Source: Lactifluus volemus
Taxonomy: Eukaryota > Basidiomycota > Agaricomycetes > Russulales > Russulaceae
Assembly: GCA_022376515.1 (NCBI GenBank)
Contig: WTXI01000100.1
Coordinates: 1 to 64,000 of the forward strand
Direction of reading: 5' to 3'
DNA: 64,000 nt
The position numbers and the translations under genes were made by a program. A model generated the notes under the pieces. It ran no database searches. It was not told the origin of the DNA and saw nothing but the letters and a program-made list of their open reading frames with translations. Positions 11,316 to 23,263 of the stretch are shown piece by piece. Every line of letters begins with the position of its first letter. The first letter of the stretch is position 1.

Positions 11316-14300
11316 ATGTCTACAACTAATCAAACAATCATCCCCTCCTCGACTTTCCTATCCATATTCGATGCCGCCTTGGAGGAATACAAGAACAAGA
11401 CTGGTCAAGATCTCCGAACGCATCCATTTGCCAACCAGATCGCCTCCTGCGACTCTGCTGATGCCATCCTGGCTATATTTCAAAACCAAGTAGATGCTCT
11501 CAATCAAGCTAAGAAGAAATGTCAGACTTTGATGAAATGCCTTAACGCTATCGTACCTATCTTTCTGGTTTTTTCTGGTGTCGTAAGTGAGGGTGTTGGC
11601 CTGGTATGTCTCCGTGCATGACTTTTTTCCTTATTATCGATCTCAGTCACTCGTTTTCAGACATTTTCTCCTGCGAAAGTGATATTTTCCGGAATCGGTG
11701 TCCTTCTCCAGGTAATGTCTTCCTTGATCACTAATCGTGCATCCTTGTAACAGGGTATCAGGCAGCTAAGGATTCATCCGGAAGCCATGATGTCCTTAGC
11801 GAAATCTTCGAACGTATTCAAGCATTCCTCACCCGTGTCAAGATCTATTCTGGGATCGATCTGACCAAGGAAATGACCGAGATGCTCGGTAAATTGATGG
11901 CAGAGGTGCTCTGCATCCTCACACTTTCAACGAAAGAGATAAAGCAAGGAATACTCAGTGAGTGTATGTGCTTGATGTCTCATTCTTCGCTTATCTCTCT
12001 TCAGAAAAGTTTTTCGCCAAGGTGGCGGGAAGGCGAGAGATTGAGAATGCGCTTCAAAGATTGGACAAATTGACACAGGAAGAGACGCGCATGACAGTGA
12101 CCAGTACCCTGCAGGGTAAGCACTGCTTACTTTCTACATCGCACACCAACCTTTTAAACACACTCTTCTCATAGTTGTGGATAAGATCAACCGTTCGTTG
12201 TTCTCTAGCGTCCTCATTGTTTATCACATTCACTAAAACTGCATTTTAGGTAATCAGTCGCGATCAGCGCTACGAAACTGGCTCTCCCCTCCGGATCCAT
12301 CCGTGAATCACAGTATTGCACGAAGCCGTCACCACGAAGGAACTGCAACGTGGTTCATGGACAATAGTTCATTCAATGAATGGAAATCAAGTCATTCCCT
12401 TTTGTGGATAAATGGCAAACGTACCAACATCTTCCCTTCGCGTCCTTATCATTGCTGATTGCCTTCTGGCTTTATAGCAGGCTCTGGAAAGAGTATTCTC
12501 TGGTATGTCATTTTCGAATGGTTCACGTTCAGGACCTCATGTCGTTTATCAGTTCGTCAATCATCGAGAACATCAAGGACACGTCCAACCACAGATTGGG
12601 TTCAATATGTTATTTCTATTTTGACTACAAAGACACTTCGAAGCGCGATATCCGCGGCTTGCTCTCTTCACTCCTTGTCCAGCTCTGTGACCAGTCTCAT
12701 CATTTCTGGGGCCTCCTGTCTCGACTATATGACACGCATAACAATGGGGGAGAACAACCAACTGAAGAGAAGCTAATGAAATGCCTTAAGGACATGCTCA
12801 ACTTGGATGAACGACTGCCGGTGTACATCATCATAGATGCTTTGGATGAATGTCTAAACAATCCCCCTACTTCATCACCACGCGGGAAGGTCCTGGATCT
12901 CTTAGAGGATCTTGTCAAGTCACACTTCTCAAGAGTGCATATCCTTGTCACGAGTCGTGATGAACATGATATCCGACATGCGTTTCAGTCCTTTCCATCT
13001 CTCCATATCACCCTGCACGATCAAGGGGGACAAAAGGATGACATTATCAATTATGTCAAATTCATGACTCATTCACACAAAGACATGCAGAAATGGAGAT
13101 CGAAGGATAGGGACCTGGTTATCCAGAGACTCTCCGAGGGCGCTAACGGGATGTAAGGTTTCAAGTTCCTTGTTCCTTCTGATCTGGGATATTTTCTCAT
13201 TGTATGGTCTAGGTTTCGTTGGGTGGCCCTTCAACTGGATAGACTGTGTCAGGCATTCTCGTCAAGCATTCGGAAGATCTTGGATGACCTTCCGGTGACA
13301 CTGGACGAGACCTACATTCGAATCTTACAAAACATCCCCGAGGAAAAATGGGAGCACGCCAATCGTATTTTGCAATGTGTTTTTGCATCATTACGCCCAC
13401 TACGAGTCGAAGAACTTGCCGAAGTTCTAGCAGTTCAGTTCGAAGCCGAAGAGATACCTGACCTGATAATGGACTGGCGCTTAAATGAGCCTGAAGATGC
13501 ACTGCTGTCGGCTTGTTCAAGTTTAATCGCAATCGTCCCTGTCAAGAATTCCCGGGTTGTCGAATTTTCGCACTTCTCGGTGAAGGAGTTTTTGATGTCG
13601 AATCGGTTATCAACTTTACAAGGCAAAAATGTGTCACGATACCACATTACTCCTGAGCCGGCGCACAAAATTCTTGTGCAAGCTTGTCTCGGCACTCTAC
13701 TCCACCTCGGTAACGGGATCGATAGAAACCGGTTGGAGGCGTATCCTCTAGCGTTATATGCGGCGGAGAAATGGGTGGATCATGCTCGGTTTGAGAATGT
13801 TTCATCCTCGATACGAGTCGGGATGGAACAATTATTCGACTCATCGAAACCACATTTTTCTACCTGGATTCAGATCCACGATAGGGATCAAAGCTGGAAA
13901 CCTCCCTTGAGATCGCTCAATGGTTGGTTGGGGTTTCCTAGAGGGACTCCTCTGTACTATGCCGCGGGATATGGTTTCCACAGCCTGGCAAGGCAACTTA
14001 TCACCGTAAATCCGCAACTCGTAAACGCAGAAGGTGGTTACCATGGATTTCCACTTGGTGTGGCGTCGTATGAGGGACACCTGGACGTAGTGGGCCTTCT
14101 ACTGGAGCATGGGGCAAACATAAATGGTTATGACTTTCACGGTACGACTCCGCTGCATGCAGCCGCAGATCGCCGGAACGTGAAGACCATGAAGTTCTTG
14201 CTCGACAATGGAGCAAACATAGACTCCAGAGATGGCAATAATGACACTCCTTTAGGGATGGCATCGCTTCGTGGGACCCTCGAGGTTGTGCAGCTTTTGG

Positions 14301-14806
14301 TGGGGCGCGGTGCGGATGTGAACGTGCGTGGAAGCCACGGCCGGACTCCATTGCATCATGGATCCCGGACTGACTTATTTGATATTCTTTCCAATCGAGC
14401 CCACAACCCAGAAGTTGCCCATTTTCTACTCCAGCACAATGCCGATATCAATGCTCGGGATAATGACGGAATGACGGCATTGCACTTCGTCTCATCACAA
14501 GGACACCTCAAGGCCGCGGAGATCCTTCTTGAAAGCGGAGCAGACGTGAACGCGTACGACAATCAACAGTGCACTCCATTGTATCACTTGGCTGCAAGGC
14601 GGTACCGCTCTCGGCGCACACTGGCAAGTCCTCGCGATGGATTCCGAGTCGAGATGGAGATGGAGATGGCACAGCTATTCCTGAAGCACGGCGCTGACGT
14701 GCATAGGCGGAACAAGTTCAACGAGACTCCATTACAAGTAATGTTGAAGGAAGGTAAAAGCGAGGTTGCAACGCTGCTGATGGAGTATGGCGCTAAGGAA
14801 TGGTAG
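11316..14806 (+). CDS. Goodbye-NACHT-ankyrin STAND receptor (NLR-like), copy B
   Basis: Same architecture and exon plan as copy A: 11316-11603, 11661-11711, 11762-11957, 12005-12115, 12175-12192, 12250-12420, 12478-12502, 12553-13152, 13213-14806, also 1017 aa. The Goodbye domain, P-loop (GKPGSGKS) and Walker B (IIIDALDEC) are intact. Introns 1 and 3 are identical to copy A and intron 2 differs by one base, yet the ankyrin exon differs widely, with different repeat-face residues and compensating length changes (for example the EMEMEMAQLF insertion, and HHGSRTDLFDILSN replacing a different segment in A). No stop or frameshift is seen. The gene is divergent from the VPS54-A pseudogene and convergent with the intact VPS54. 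Confidence 0.88.
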
Positions 14807-15307
14807 GGGTAATCAATTTAGCAGTACTGTAATGTCTAACGGTATGTTCTACTTATCTCAGAAATTTCGTTTGCACACTTTTGAAACGCAGAACACGGAC
14901 AAGTACTAGATACCTTCACATATATCCCATGTCGAGTAGCCTAATCAGGTCACTCATATCAATAATTCAACCCAAGTGATTGCGTGCAAGTTGTGCTGAT
15001 CCGAGTCAATACATGTCATAGACCCTTACGTTCTTTTTTCACAGGTGTAGGCGCGACCAACTGGGTGACAATGACCCAAAAGTAGCAGCGTACTGCGTCA
15101 CGTAACAGTCAGACTGGTGTTTGTGTTGGGTCAGCAATCACCGTTAGGACAGCCCAATCCAAGGCACATAGCAAAGTGCTCCGAGCCCGAGTCGGAGTTC
15201 CGACTTGGGACACTTTATTTTGAGGCGCCGTCATCAAAATAAGACGCCAAATTACAGCAAAGCGCGTGCATCCAGATAGCGATAGTCCGTCTATACGATA
15301 CAAAGTG
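14807..15307. other. Intergenic spacer between convergent NLR-B and VPS54-B 3' ends
   Basis: No gene is seen. The left half is the conserved unit spacer; the middle is shorter and more diverged than in the other two copies. It likely holds the 3' UTRs of both genes. Confidence 0.6.
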
Positions 15308-18300
15308 CTATGTCGTCACTACACTCGCACTCTCGGGAGTAGGGTCCGGTACGGCCATCTGGCCCATCTCTACTACATTATCCTTCGCAGGTGTCGGCGG
15401 CGCTTGTCCGATGTCATCACCATGGTCTTGGCCTTGCGAGATCTCGTCTACACCTGCACTTAGATCATGATGCTCCGATACATCGCCATTTTGTCTCACG
15501 GCCTCGTCACGCTCCTGCCGATCCTCCTCTGTCCACCCAGGCGTCGGCGACGGGGTTGCCTGTATAGGCAACGGCGTTGGCGTCGTCGGCAATTCGCGTT
15601 GTTGTTTCTCCACCGGAAGCGGTGTTGGCGAGAGAGGTGAGAGGACCTGCTTGAATCCTCCTCCTCCCTGTTTCTCTTGTGGTGTCACCGGCGCGGGTAC
15701 AGGAATGGGCGCAGGGACGGGTGGTTGCTGCGTGGTGGCCGATCGTGATAGCATGCCCTTGACCGAGAAGAGCGAGGGACGCTTTGCTGGTGGTGGTGGC
15801 ACTGCAGCATGGGGCGAACCTAGCGGGACATGGCTGGGAGGTAGAGGTAGCGGCGATGACGGCACGGGCGTGGGAGTCGTCGGACGTGGAGATGTGGGCC
15901 CGTTGCCGACTCGCTTATCCCCTACCAGCGTCTCAAGGAGAGCAGTTGGCGCACCTGCCGTTTTCAGCACCGAAAACTTCTCATGTAGGAAATGCGCGTC
16001 CGTGAGCAATCTATATTCGAGTAGTCGTGAGCGCTGCGTTGGATAGCGTATAAGAGTGAGCCCACCGCTCTTTCGCCTCCGGTGTTGGGAGGTCGATATT
16101 GGTGTACTCTTCAGAGAGCCTGTGGTTGATAGCTGCGAATACCTGAGTCATCACGAACTGCATCCACATCACAGTCTCGTCAGCGGCGTGATGATATAAG
16201 GTGATATAGTTCCGTACTTCTACGACCGCGCTGGCGAGGTAACGTGACAGAACTTTGGACAGCGTAACTGTCTCCTTTACCAGCAACTCCATATATTCGT
16301 TCACGCCGGGCTTCGCAGGCGGAACATCCCACCTAATCGCGTTGAGGCTCTTGATATGTGCTGTCAGACGGTCACCCATGATCGCAATCAGCTTTGTGTG
16401 AATCTCGTTTTGGTGCTCCTGGTAATCCCGCTTCAGCTTGTCAAACTCCACGAGAATGACTGCTTGCTTCTGGGAAAGGTGCCGCCGGAAAGTCTCACGG
16501 ACGTAGGGTATAAGTGCGATTACTATAGAGAGGGACTGCGAGGCGAGCGCGAGGTGCTTCGCTGTGATGTTTTTGAGTCCGGCAGAACGCATCGCACCAG
16601 CACCAAGAACGACTTGACACGTCCGAGAGTTGAAAGCCTTGAGAAACTCAATGATACGTGACATCGTGTCTGTCGTGAGCAAGCTGAGATTTACGATCAC
16701 TTTGAGGTAGTCAGTGAGGAGAAGTAGCATCTCCTGAGTGGCAGGAACCATGTAGTAGCTCCGTTCCTCGATGCGAAGGTGTTTCTTAGGCGGTGGGGGC
16801 GACATTCCATTTGCTCGCGGGTTCGTGCGTGGGGAAGATGGTCGAGGTGACGACGGTCCGCTATCTGAGCCAGGCGCTGGAAGTGAAGATGATGGTGGCT
16901 GAAGTGATGATAGCGTCGGGAGAGGCGACGTTGGTGCAGCAACTGGGGCCTCTATCTTGAGGATATACTCATGCGGATCGTGCACCGCGGCATCCAAGAT
17001 TAGGTTGGTGGCCTGTTGCAACGAGACTGGGACATCCGCTTGTGACCACTGTTCATCTTCAACCAGCTTGGAAGACTGAGTGATACGAGACTGGTGGAAC
17101 GCCTGGAGGAACGACTTGGCCTATTCAACCAAGTTAGTCTCAGCTCTTTTTTCGAGACGAAGGCTCCCGTGTAAATTACCTGGCTGACGATTACGCCGCG
17201 AAGACCAACAATCATCCTCCTGCAGATGACCTCACAGCGGACCACAAAGTTCCAGCATTCATTGAACACGTCGACGAATTCGCGTAAATCTAACTTAACG
17301 TGTTGGTCTGCTCGTGTAGAAATAACTCGTGATGTCAAAATGTTTGCTGATTCCGCAGAGGAGGAGAGCGTGTCGAATAGAGAATCATGTATTGCCGTGA
17401 GCTCCGATGGAACCGCTGGTGGTCTAGGGATGTAAATCAGCAAGTTTATTGTGACACATGCCTTGGTAACAAACCGTAAGCCCTCGATGACTTCGGTTAT
17501 GCTGCTGTTTAGAACCTGTAGACCTTCAATCGAGTTCAACAGGTCCGACAGAACCAAACGGAGGATGACCAGGAATTCTTGGTGCGTCATTGACCGTAGC
17601 GAAAGTATCCAACTGGAGATTACAATGAACGACGGCACAGGAGACGCAATCAAAGAACGGACCTTGCGTCAGTGGATTCCTTCTGCGGGTCATCCCTGGT
17701 GTCGAATGAGGGTATATGCTGGGATGTGAAACTAACTCAGTCCACGCCAAGTCTAATAACAACGGGCACACCTGCCGCACAACCCCTTGTACCTCACCGA
17801 GCACAACGCTCCTCCAATCTGCAATGCTCTCTCTCAAACTCTTTGTCCGTACAAGATTTTGAATCAAAGACCGTAGTCTATCGCGTACGTCCGTCGAGTC
17901 ATTCGATGATGACCTGCTCCTATGTATTCTGTCAACAAGGTCGGTCTTCATCACGGCTACCAGATCTGAGGTGAGTGATGCTGTGATCTCTTGGGTGAGC
18001 GTATGCAGCTGGCTCGGTAGTGCTGAGAACGCCTTGAGTTTCGATAATGGGATCTCCAGCACCGCTGTTGCAGAAACGCGCTCCTCTTCCTCTTTCGTAC
18101 CGTTGGTAAGTTCCTCTTCAGCGACAGAGGGCAACATGGCTGCACCCTCCAGTGGAGGTGCGGCCGGTGCGGCCGGACCGTCCCATAAAGTGCGCAGCTC
18201 GTCAACGCCATCGAGCGCGGCGGACCACTGTCCATTGTCAACAAGCTCACGTACGATGCGAACAGTCTCGACGACGCTGCGGACAGCACGGACTCCCGCT

Positions 18301-19304
18301 TGTACCTCCTTCAAGTGCGCGAGCCGCACCTCGCGCTGCACGCCGTACAGCCCGCGACGTGCGCCGTTCTCGCTGACGTCGTTCAACTGAGTGCGTAGTT
18401 CTTGTACGTGCGTGAGGCAAAGCGCAGACTCGGCCTGGAGTTTTTGAAGATTGGACAGTGCGGCAAAGAAGGGTGCTGTGCGACGTGCGATCTCAAGCAC
18501 AAGATGCTGCTCGATCGTATCGGCGTGGTGTGAGAGCTTTTCGAGAAGGGGGAGAGAGTGGGCCAAGGTAGACGGGTCATGAAGACTCGTCGGGGATATC
18601 GGATGAGAGGACGAGGGTACTTCGGCGACGGTATCAAAGGTGTGGGGATCACCGAGGTCAAAGTCGGATTTAAAGAATACTTCTGGGATTGAAGAGAGAG
18701 GTGGAAGTGATTTGGGAGTGCCTGAAGTATGATGGACATCGGGTTGATTATCGAATTCTGTTATTGAATCTTCGAGCTGCAGTGGACCCACACGACCAAG
18801 TTGTACGTTATGTTGAAAAGCTTCCCATTCCGGGCCGATCGCACGGACATAAGGGTCAAAGTCTTTTCGGCGGACGCGGGGAAGTTCCGCACGCGGTGCA
18901 GAGGGCACGGGAGCGTGAGCCTTTGGCGGTGCTGATTTCTTGTGGGGGTTGTTAACGACCGTGGAAATGGCTGTAAGATGTGAGCCCCTGGTTCCAACGA
19001 CGCCACATCACAGCAGATGAGGCCACATACCATGAAAACCGTGTTTCGCACTGCTCCACTGAGACGGAATTGAACCAAGCTGTACGCTGGCGACAGATGA
19101 TGATGCACCGTATATGTCTACTTTCGGGGTTGAAGAAAAGTAGTCGCCCCGCCCCTCAGTAGTTTCGGAAACGCTGCGTGGGCCCGGGCGACGTGACGAA
19201 GGATCCCAGTCGAATCGAAATGCAGATGGGCGTGCAGTCGGCAAGTCTGGAAGGGCACTCGCTGGGCTGGCCGGACGGGAAGGGCTTGAGGTGTAGTCGG
19301 ACAT
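15308..19304 (-). CDS. VPS54: Vps54, GARP complex subunit (intact copy)
   Basis: Vps54 is a subunit of the GARP tether, which docks endosome-derived vesicles at the trans-Golgi network. Seven exons in transcript order: 19304-19031, 18970-17772, 17718-17663, 17612-17180, 17120-16218, 16157-16066, 16010-15308, giving 1219 aa. Junction 1 restores the conserved KHGFHAISTVVNNPHKK. The N-terminal coiled region begins near 231 (LPLLEKLSHHADTIEQHL). The C-terminal Vps54 domain contains GLKNITAKHLALASQ (about 835-848) and EFDKLKRDYQEHQNEIHTK (about 879-897). A proline-rich tail of about 200 residues after ALLETLV is probably disordered. The start at 19304 (MSDYTSS) is preferred; an upstream in-frame ATG at 19343 would add 13 residues. 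This is the only uninterrupted copy of three in the array. Confidence 0.92.
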
Positions 19305-19572
19305 GGCAGTTCGGTGAAGTACGGTGTGTTCTTCTTCACCCATGACAGCTTGAGTTGGCGTATAAAAAGGCGTACAGGCGAGTTATCAGTTATTCTCGTG
19401 GTATAAACCAGTCTAGGGCCCGGTCTTCAATACGGGCAGTCTTGCTTGATGTTATGTTAGCATATATACATTTGCAACAGAACGTAGCCCCAACCTTTGA
19501 GGAGTTGATTATGTAATCCAATCAGCCCCAGTGACCTGCGAAAAAAAATAAAGAAAAAAAAAACAAATATTT
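19305..19572. promoter_or_regulatory. Bidirectional promoter of VPS54 (minus) and SAM37 (plus)
   Basis: This 268-bp gap separates divergent start codons. A plus-strand TATAAAAAG lies at 19361-19369, oriented toward the SAM37-like gene, and a GGTATAAACC element near 19397. An A-rich run (about 19540-19565) precedes the plus-strand ATG. The left part is duplicated at 10556-10680. Promoter assignment is by position and motif only. Confidence 0.5.
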
Positions 19573-20545
19573 ATGGCCACGACGACGCTTGCCGTGCCTC
19601 AGACCTTGGTGAAGCTCTTTGCCTACTTTCCGTTCAAGACCTATCCTCCATCCAAGCCGGAAAAAGTTCCAATCGTTAGCCCGATACTCTGGATACATCC
19701 ACCACTCTCATCGGTGCTAGGCCAAGAGAGCACTCTTAGTACAGATATCGAGTGCCTCAAGTGGCAAGCACACATCGCACTCAGAGGATTTCGCGATTTT
19801 TCCGTTAGATGGGACATTTCGCAGGACGGTGCACTCGACGGCCGTCTACCCAACTTGCAAATACCATCTGGCGATGCGGACAGCACATTACTAGCAGCTC
19901 ACAACATCCCGACGTGGATCGACGAAAACGTCGGAGCACTCGATGAATTGGAAGGCTACAAGGACGTCGAGTCGAGAGACGAAAGTCATGCTTGGATTGC
20001 ACTACTTGAAGGCGATATCCATGCAGCGCTTGTGAGCCTTTTCAACCTCACCCTTGCGGCACTTTATTTACAACCTCCAAATAGGCATTGGCCCAACCTC
20101 TACCTTCTTTCTTCTATCATAATGTCCTCCAGCTACCCCCAGCTACCACGCAACGGCCCGTCGAAACCATCCTCACCCCACCATCCGCACCACTTTCTGG
20201 CTTCTCGTCACCACTTCCTCCCTATGGGGTGCATTTCTCCCCGAATGTCATCACCTCTCGCTACCGCGATGCAATCTCTGCCCTTTCTGAGCGTCTAGGG
20301 CAAGACGAATGGTTTCTCGGTTCCGCGTGCGTGATTCCTCTGGCTTTACTACACGCGTCATTGCTGACCTAATGGGCAGTGGCCCTACTGCTCTCGACGC
20401 CGCCGCTTTTGCGTATCTTCACGTACTGCTACACGCAGAAGACGACTTGCGGATAGAAGTGGCGCGTCGAGTCAATCTCATTCACTGGGAGCGACGTGTC
20501 CACGAACAAGTCTGCGCTGCGTTTGTGCCGTATAGATCTACCTAA
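19573..20545 (+). CDS. SAM37: Metaxin/Sam37-like mitochondrial outer-membrane import protein
   Basis: Predicted component of the SAM complex, which inserts beta-barrel proteins into the mitochondrial outer membrane. Three exons, 19573-20031, 20085-20326, 20380-20545, give 288 aa. The N-terminal half has the family signature (LVKLFAYFPFKTYPP, then DIECLKWQAHIALRGF and DGRLPNLQIPSGD), a thioredoxin/GST-like fold region. The C-terminal half has SRYRDAISALSERLGQDEWF followed across intron 2 by GPTALDAAAFAYLHVLLH, the helical GST-like region. The ATG at 19573 is the first in frame after the A-rich leader. No C-terminal membrane anchor is obvious, as in other short fungal members. It shares its upstream region with intact VPS54. 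Confidence 0.85.
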
Positions 20546-23263
20546 TGATTACTGTCGTTTTCAATTAGAACCGGCCGCCGTAAATGGTCTGTGTGCGCGA
20601 CTGAACCGCTTTGGCCTTCACTAGCATTTCCGCTTTGACCGGACGTGATTTCCTAGTCGTCACAACTCCTTACCCTGAATGTCACCACCCTTTTGGTAGC
20701 TGACGCTCTACCTCTCTATCAAGAACACTCTTGGGTTGCGAATGATACTGATTCTGTTGTTTATCAACTCAGCATGGAAGATCGTCCACCTACACGATAT
20801 CTCATGCGTGCTGTCGGCCCGCCTCGCCCCTATCATGATCAGAGGAACTAAGCCGGACCTAATTGCAAGGCAATGATTTAAGCCCCACACTTTTCTTCAC
20901 GCTCGTTCGATCTATTCCCGACCCAAAGAGTCAAACGACCTTGGTTCGCACGAGCTTGGCCAACGCCACCGTCTTCACCCTGTCCACAATCATCATCAAA
21001 CCCAGTCATTCACTCAATTCCACTTTACGTTGCGCCGGACCGGCCCATCCACTACACTCTTAAATTACATGCAATTTGCCGGTGGCAGTTTGATATTCCT
21101 TGTCTTCGCGCTTCTTGCACTTGCTAGGTGAGGATAATTATACGCTCTTGTCCGTCTCTACTGCTGTCCTCGCGAATACTGACAAGGAGGCGTGTCTACG
21201 TGTACAATTGACGTGACAGCGGCGATAATGCGCGCCGTAAGCAACGCAGCGCTGGGAACCTCCCCTCCGCCGCTCTCTGCCTCCCACAGTATCTCGACGG
21301 TGTTCCCCAGAACAGCGATCCCTCGAGGTACCTGCGCCTCCCGAACGAGGGCATGCCCGTCTCCGCTGCTGGTGACTCTGGCGGCGGTGGTCCTGTGCCC
21401 GTGCTCGCCATCAGCCTGATTGCGCTGCTTTGGGTGTGGATATTTGATGGGGCGATGCAAGTATCTCGACTTCGCAAAGTGGCACAAGGGAGGGGGTTAG
21501 TGCGGAATGCCGGCTGTCGGTGTCGGGTGTGCACACTTCGAACGCAGGCGCGAGGCCAACCACTCCACGACGTTGGTGATGGTGGCGTGAGAATGTCGAG
21601 CCCAGCCGAGGAACTTGAACGGGGGAAATCGTAGCGCCTTTTCTGTTTTACTTCATGGGTTCTATTTCGCTTCTTCGTGTGTTATGAGACCCGGAAACAT
21701 CCTCCATTTTGCGGTCTTCATGTCCGTGTGCAGTTCTCACGGCTGAAACTACTACTATAGTAACGCGAGCTTCTCATCCTTCGCTTGAGTAAGATTCGGT
21801 GCATCTGCCGGAGGTAAAAGAAAAGTGGGCGTACACATTTACATCCATTTCAATCTGTGGAGGGGATTATGAAATAGTCATGACATATGGGCATGACTAA
21901 AGAACGTGTCGAGATGCACATCTTGTGGGGTGTTCTGCACGACGCTCTTAATGTGCGATCTGTGAGCGTGGAGGGCGTCACTTTGCACGAGTCTTCATTA
22001 TACTACATTTGTTCCCCATGATGTTTTTGTGTGTGTCTACTGCCATACTTCAGACTCAGCGGCTCTTTGGGGCTTTCACTTGTTTCGCAGGTGAGAAGCT
22101 CTCTTTTTGTTTTGGAACCGCAGCAGCAAAGACTCGGAGTTTCAAAGCGATTCATCCAAAAAAAACGTAGAAATGCTCTTATCTTTTTTATTTATTAAAA
22201 TTCTTCCTGCACGAATTATCCTGTTGTTCAAACAGTCTATCTCCTCAACGGTTGTGAAGCGATGAGACTAGATGAGTGAGACGTCCAGGGCTCACAAGGA
22301 TACCAGAAACACGTATTCCCCCTCAGGTGGGTGGCGGGATGAGTGGCGGAGCGTTGCGGAGGCGTTCCCAACGTACCCATCCATGCCATGGGCACGCGAG
22401 CTCAGTAAACTGGAAAGTGAGGCGACGCCGTTGCTACAGTAAGCAATGCTACATAACTCTCGAGAGTCGAATCCAGGGTTAGCCACGTCAAGCAGTGTTA
22501 TCGCGCCTCTTACTTGGCGAAGTGATCAGTTACCCGCCCTTAGGCCTTAGGATCCGTCCGTCCGTTCCAGCATACAATTTCTGTCAAAAAAATATGTGGA
22601 GAACTGTATGTCTCTAAATGTTCTAGGCTAATTTTGTAAACGGTTACAGTAAGCGAGAAATTTATAGCGATCGAATGAGGGGGCAGGCACGTAGGCACAA
22701 TGGAGATGGCCCCTCCATCACAGACTGCCGGGCGGCGGGCGCTTTGATGCCCGGTCAGAGGGCATTGCCGGATGAGTCCATATATGGTAGGTCCGTTATT
22801 CCGAATCGGGTGCTTTCAGGGCCATCCGGGGTAGGCGATGTCCGACTCTCCGTAACAAAAGCAAGAAAAGGAAAAACATGTTGCTCTGTTGGTATGTGTG
22901 GCGGTGTGCATGTGGAAGGGTTATTTTGAGATTCCTGCTATGAGACGACGAGATCTGATTTGTGTCTCGCGTCAGAAAACTTTCGATCGTATGGTGATTA
23001 TCGTGACGCAGGAAGGCTGAGGAAACACACGACTGCACGCCCCGTGACGATCAAAGAAATCACAATCCTCATTTTTAAAATTGAGCCGGAATAGAGGCCA
23101 GACACAGGTGCCGTGAAAGTATAAAAACTGTGTCTTCCGTTCCTTGTAAAAACTATCAAGCCCGGTTGCGCCCCCCCCCCCTTCCTCCATTCTTTACTTT
23201 TTTTTCTGTGCTGGTCACATCCTGAACCGCCCTTTCATTCATTGTAACCAAAGTACCGACACG
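20546..23263. other. Gene-poor stretch with possible decayed coding segments
   Basis: No confident gene. Between about 20690 and 20850 a plus-strand frame reads like protein (LLVADALPLYQEHSWV, then MEDRPPTRYLMRAVGPP). At 21064 an ATG opens a short hydrophobic segment (GGSLIFLVFALLALAR). Near 21240-21620 another frame, after a plausible 53-nt intron, gives a glycine-rich stretch plus one hydrophobic segment (VLAISLIALLWVWIFDGA). The pieces are in different frames with stops between, so they may be remains of one membrane-protein gene or chance. From 21650 to 23100 nothing is recognised apart from A/T runs. Confidence 0.3.
23120..23127 (+). promoter_or_regulatory. TATA box for the CBM19-like gene
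   Basis: TATAAAAA lies about 140 bases upstream of the ATG at 23264, followed by a pyrimidine-rich leader containing a C9-10 run. Assigned by motif and position. Confidence 0.5.

Noticed and set aside
22440..22500. GAGTCGAATCC, resembling a tRNA T-arm
   Set aside because: No matching acceptor, D or anticodon stems could be drawn around it.
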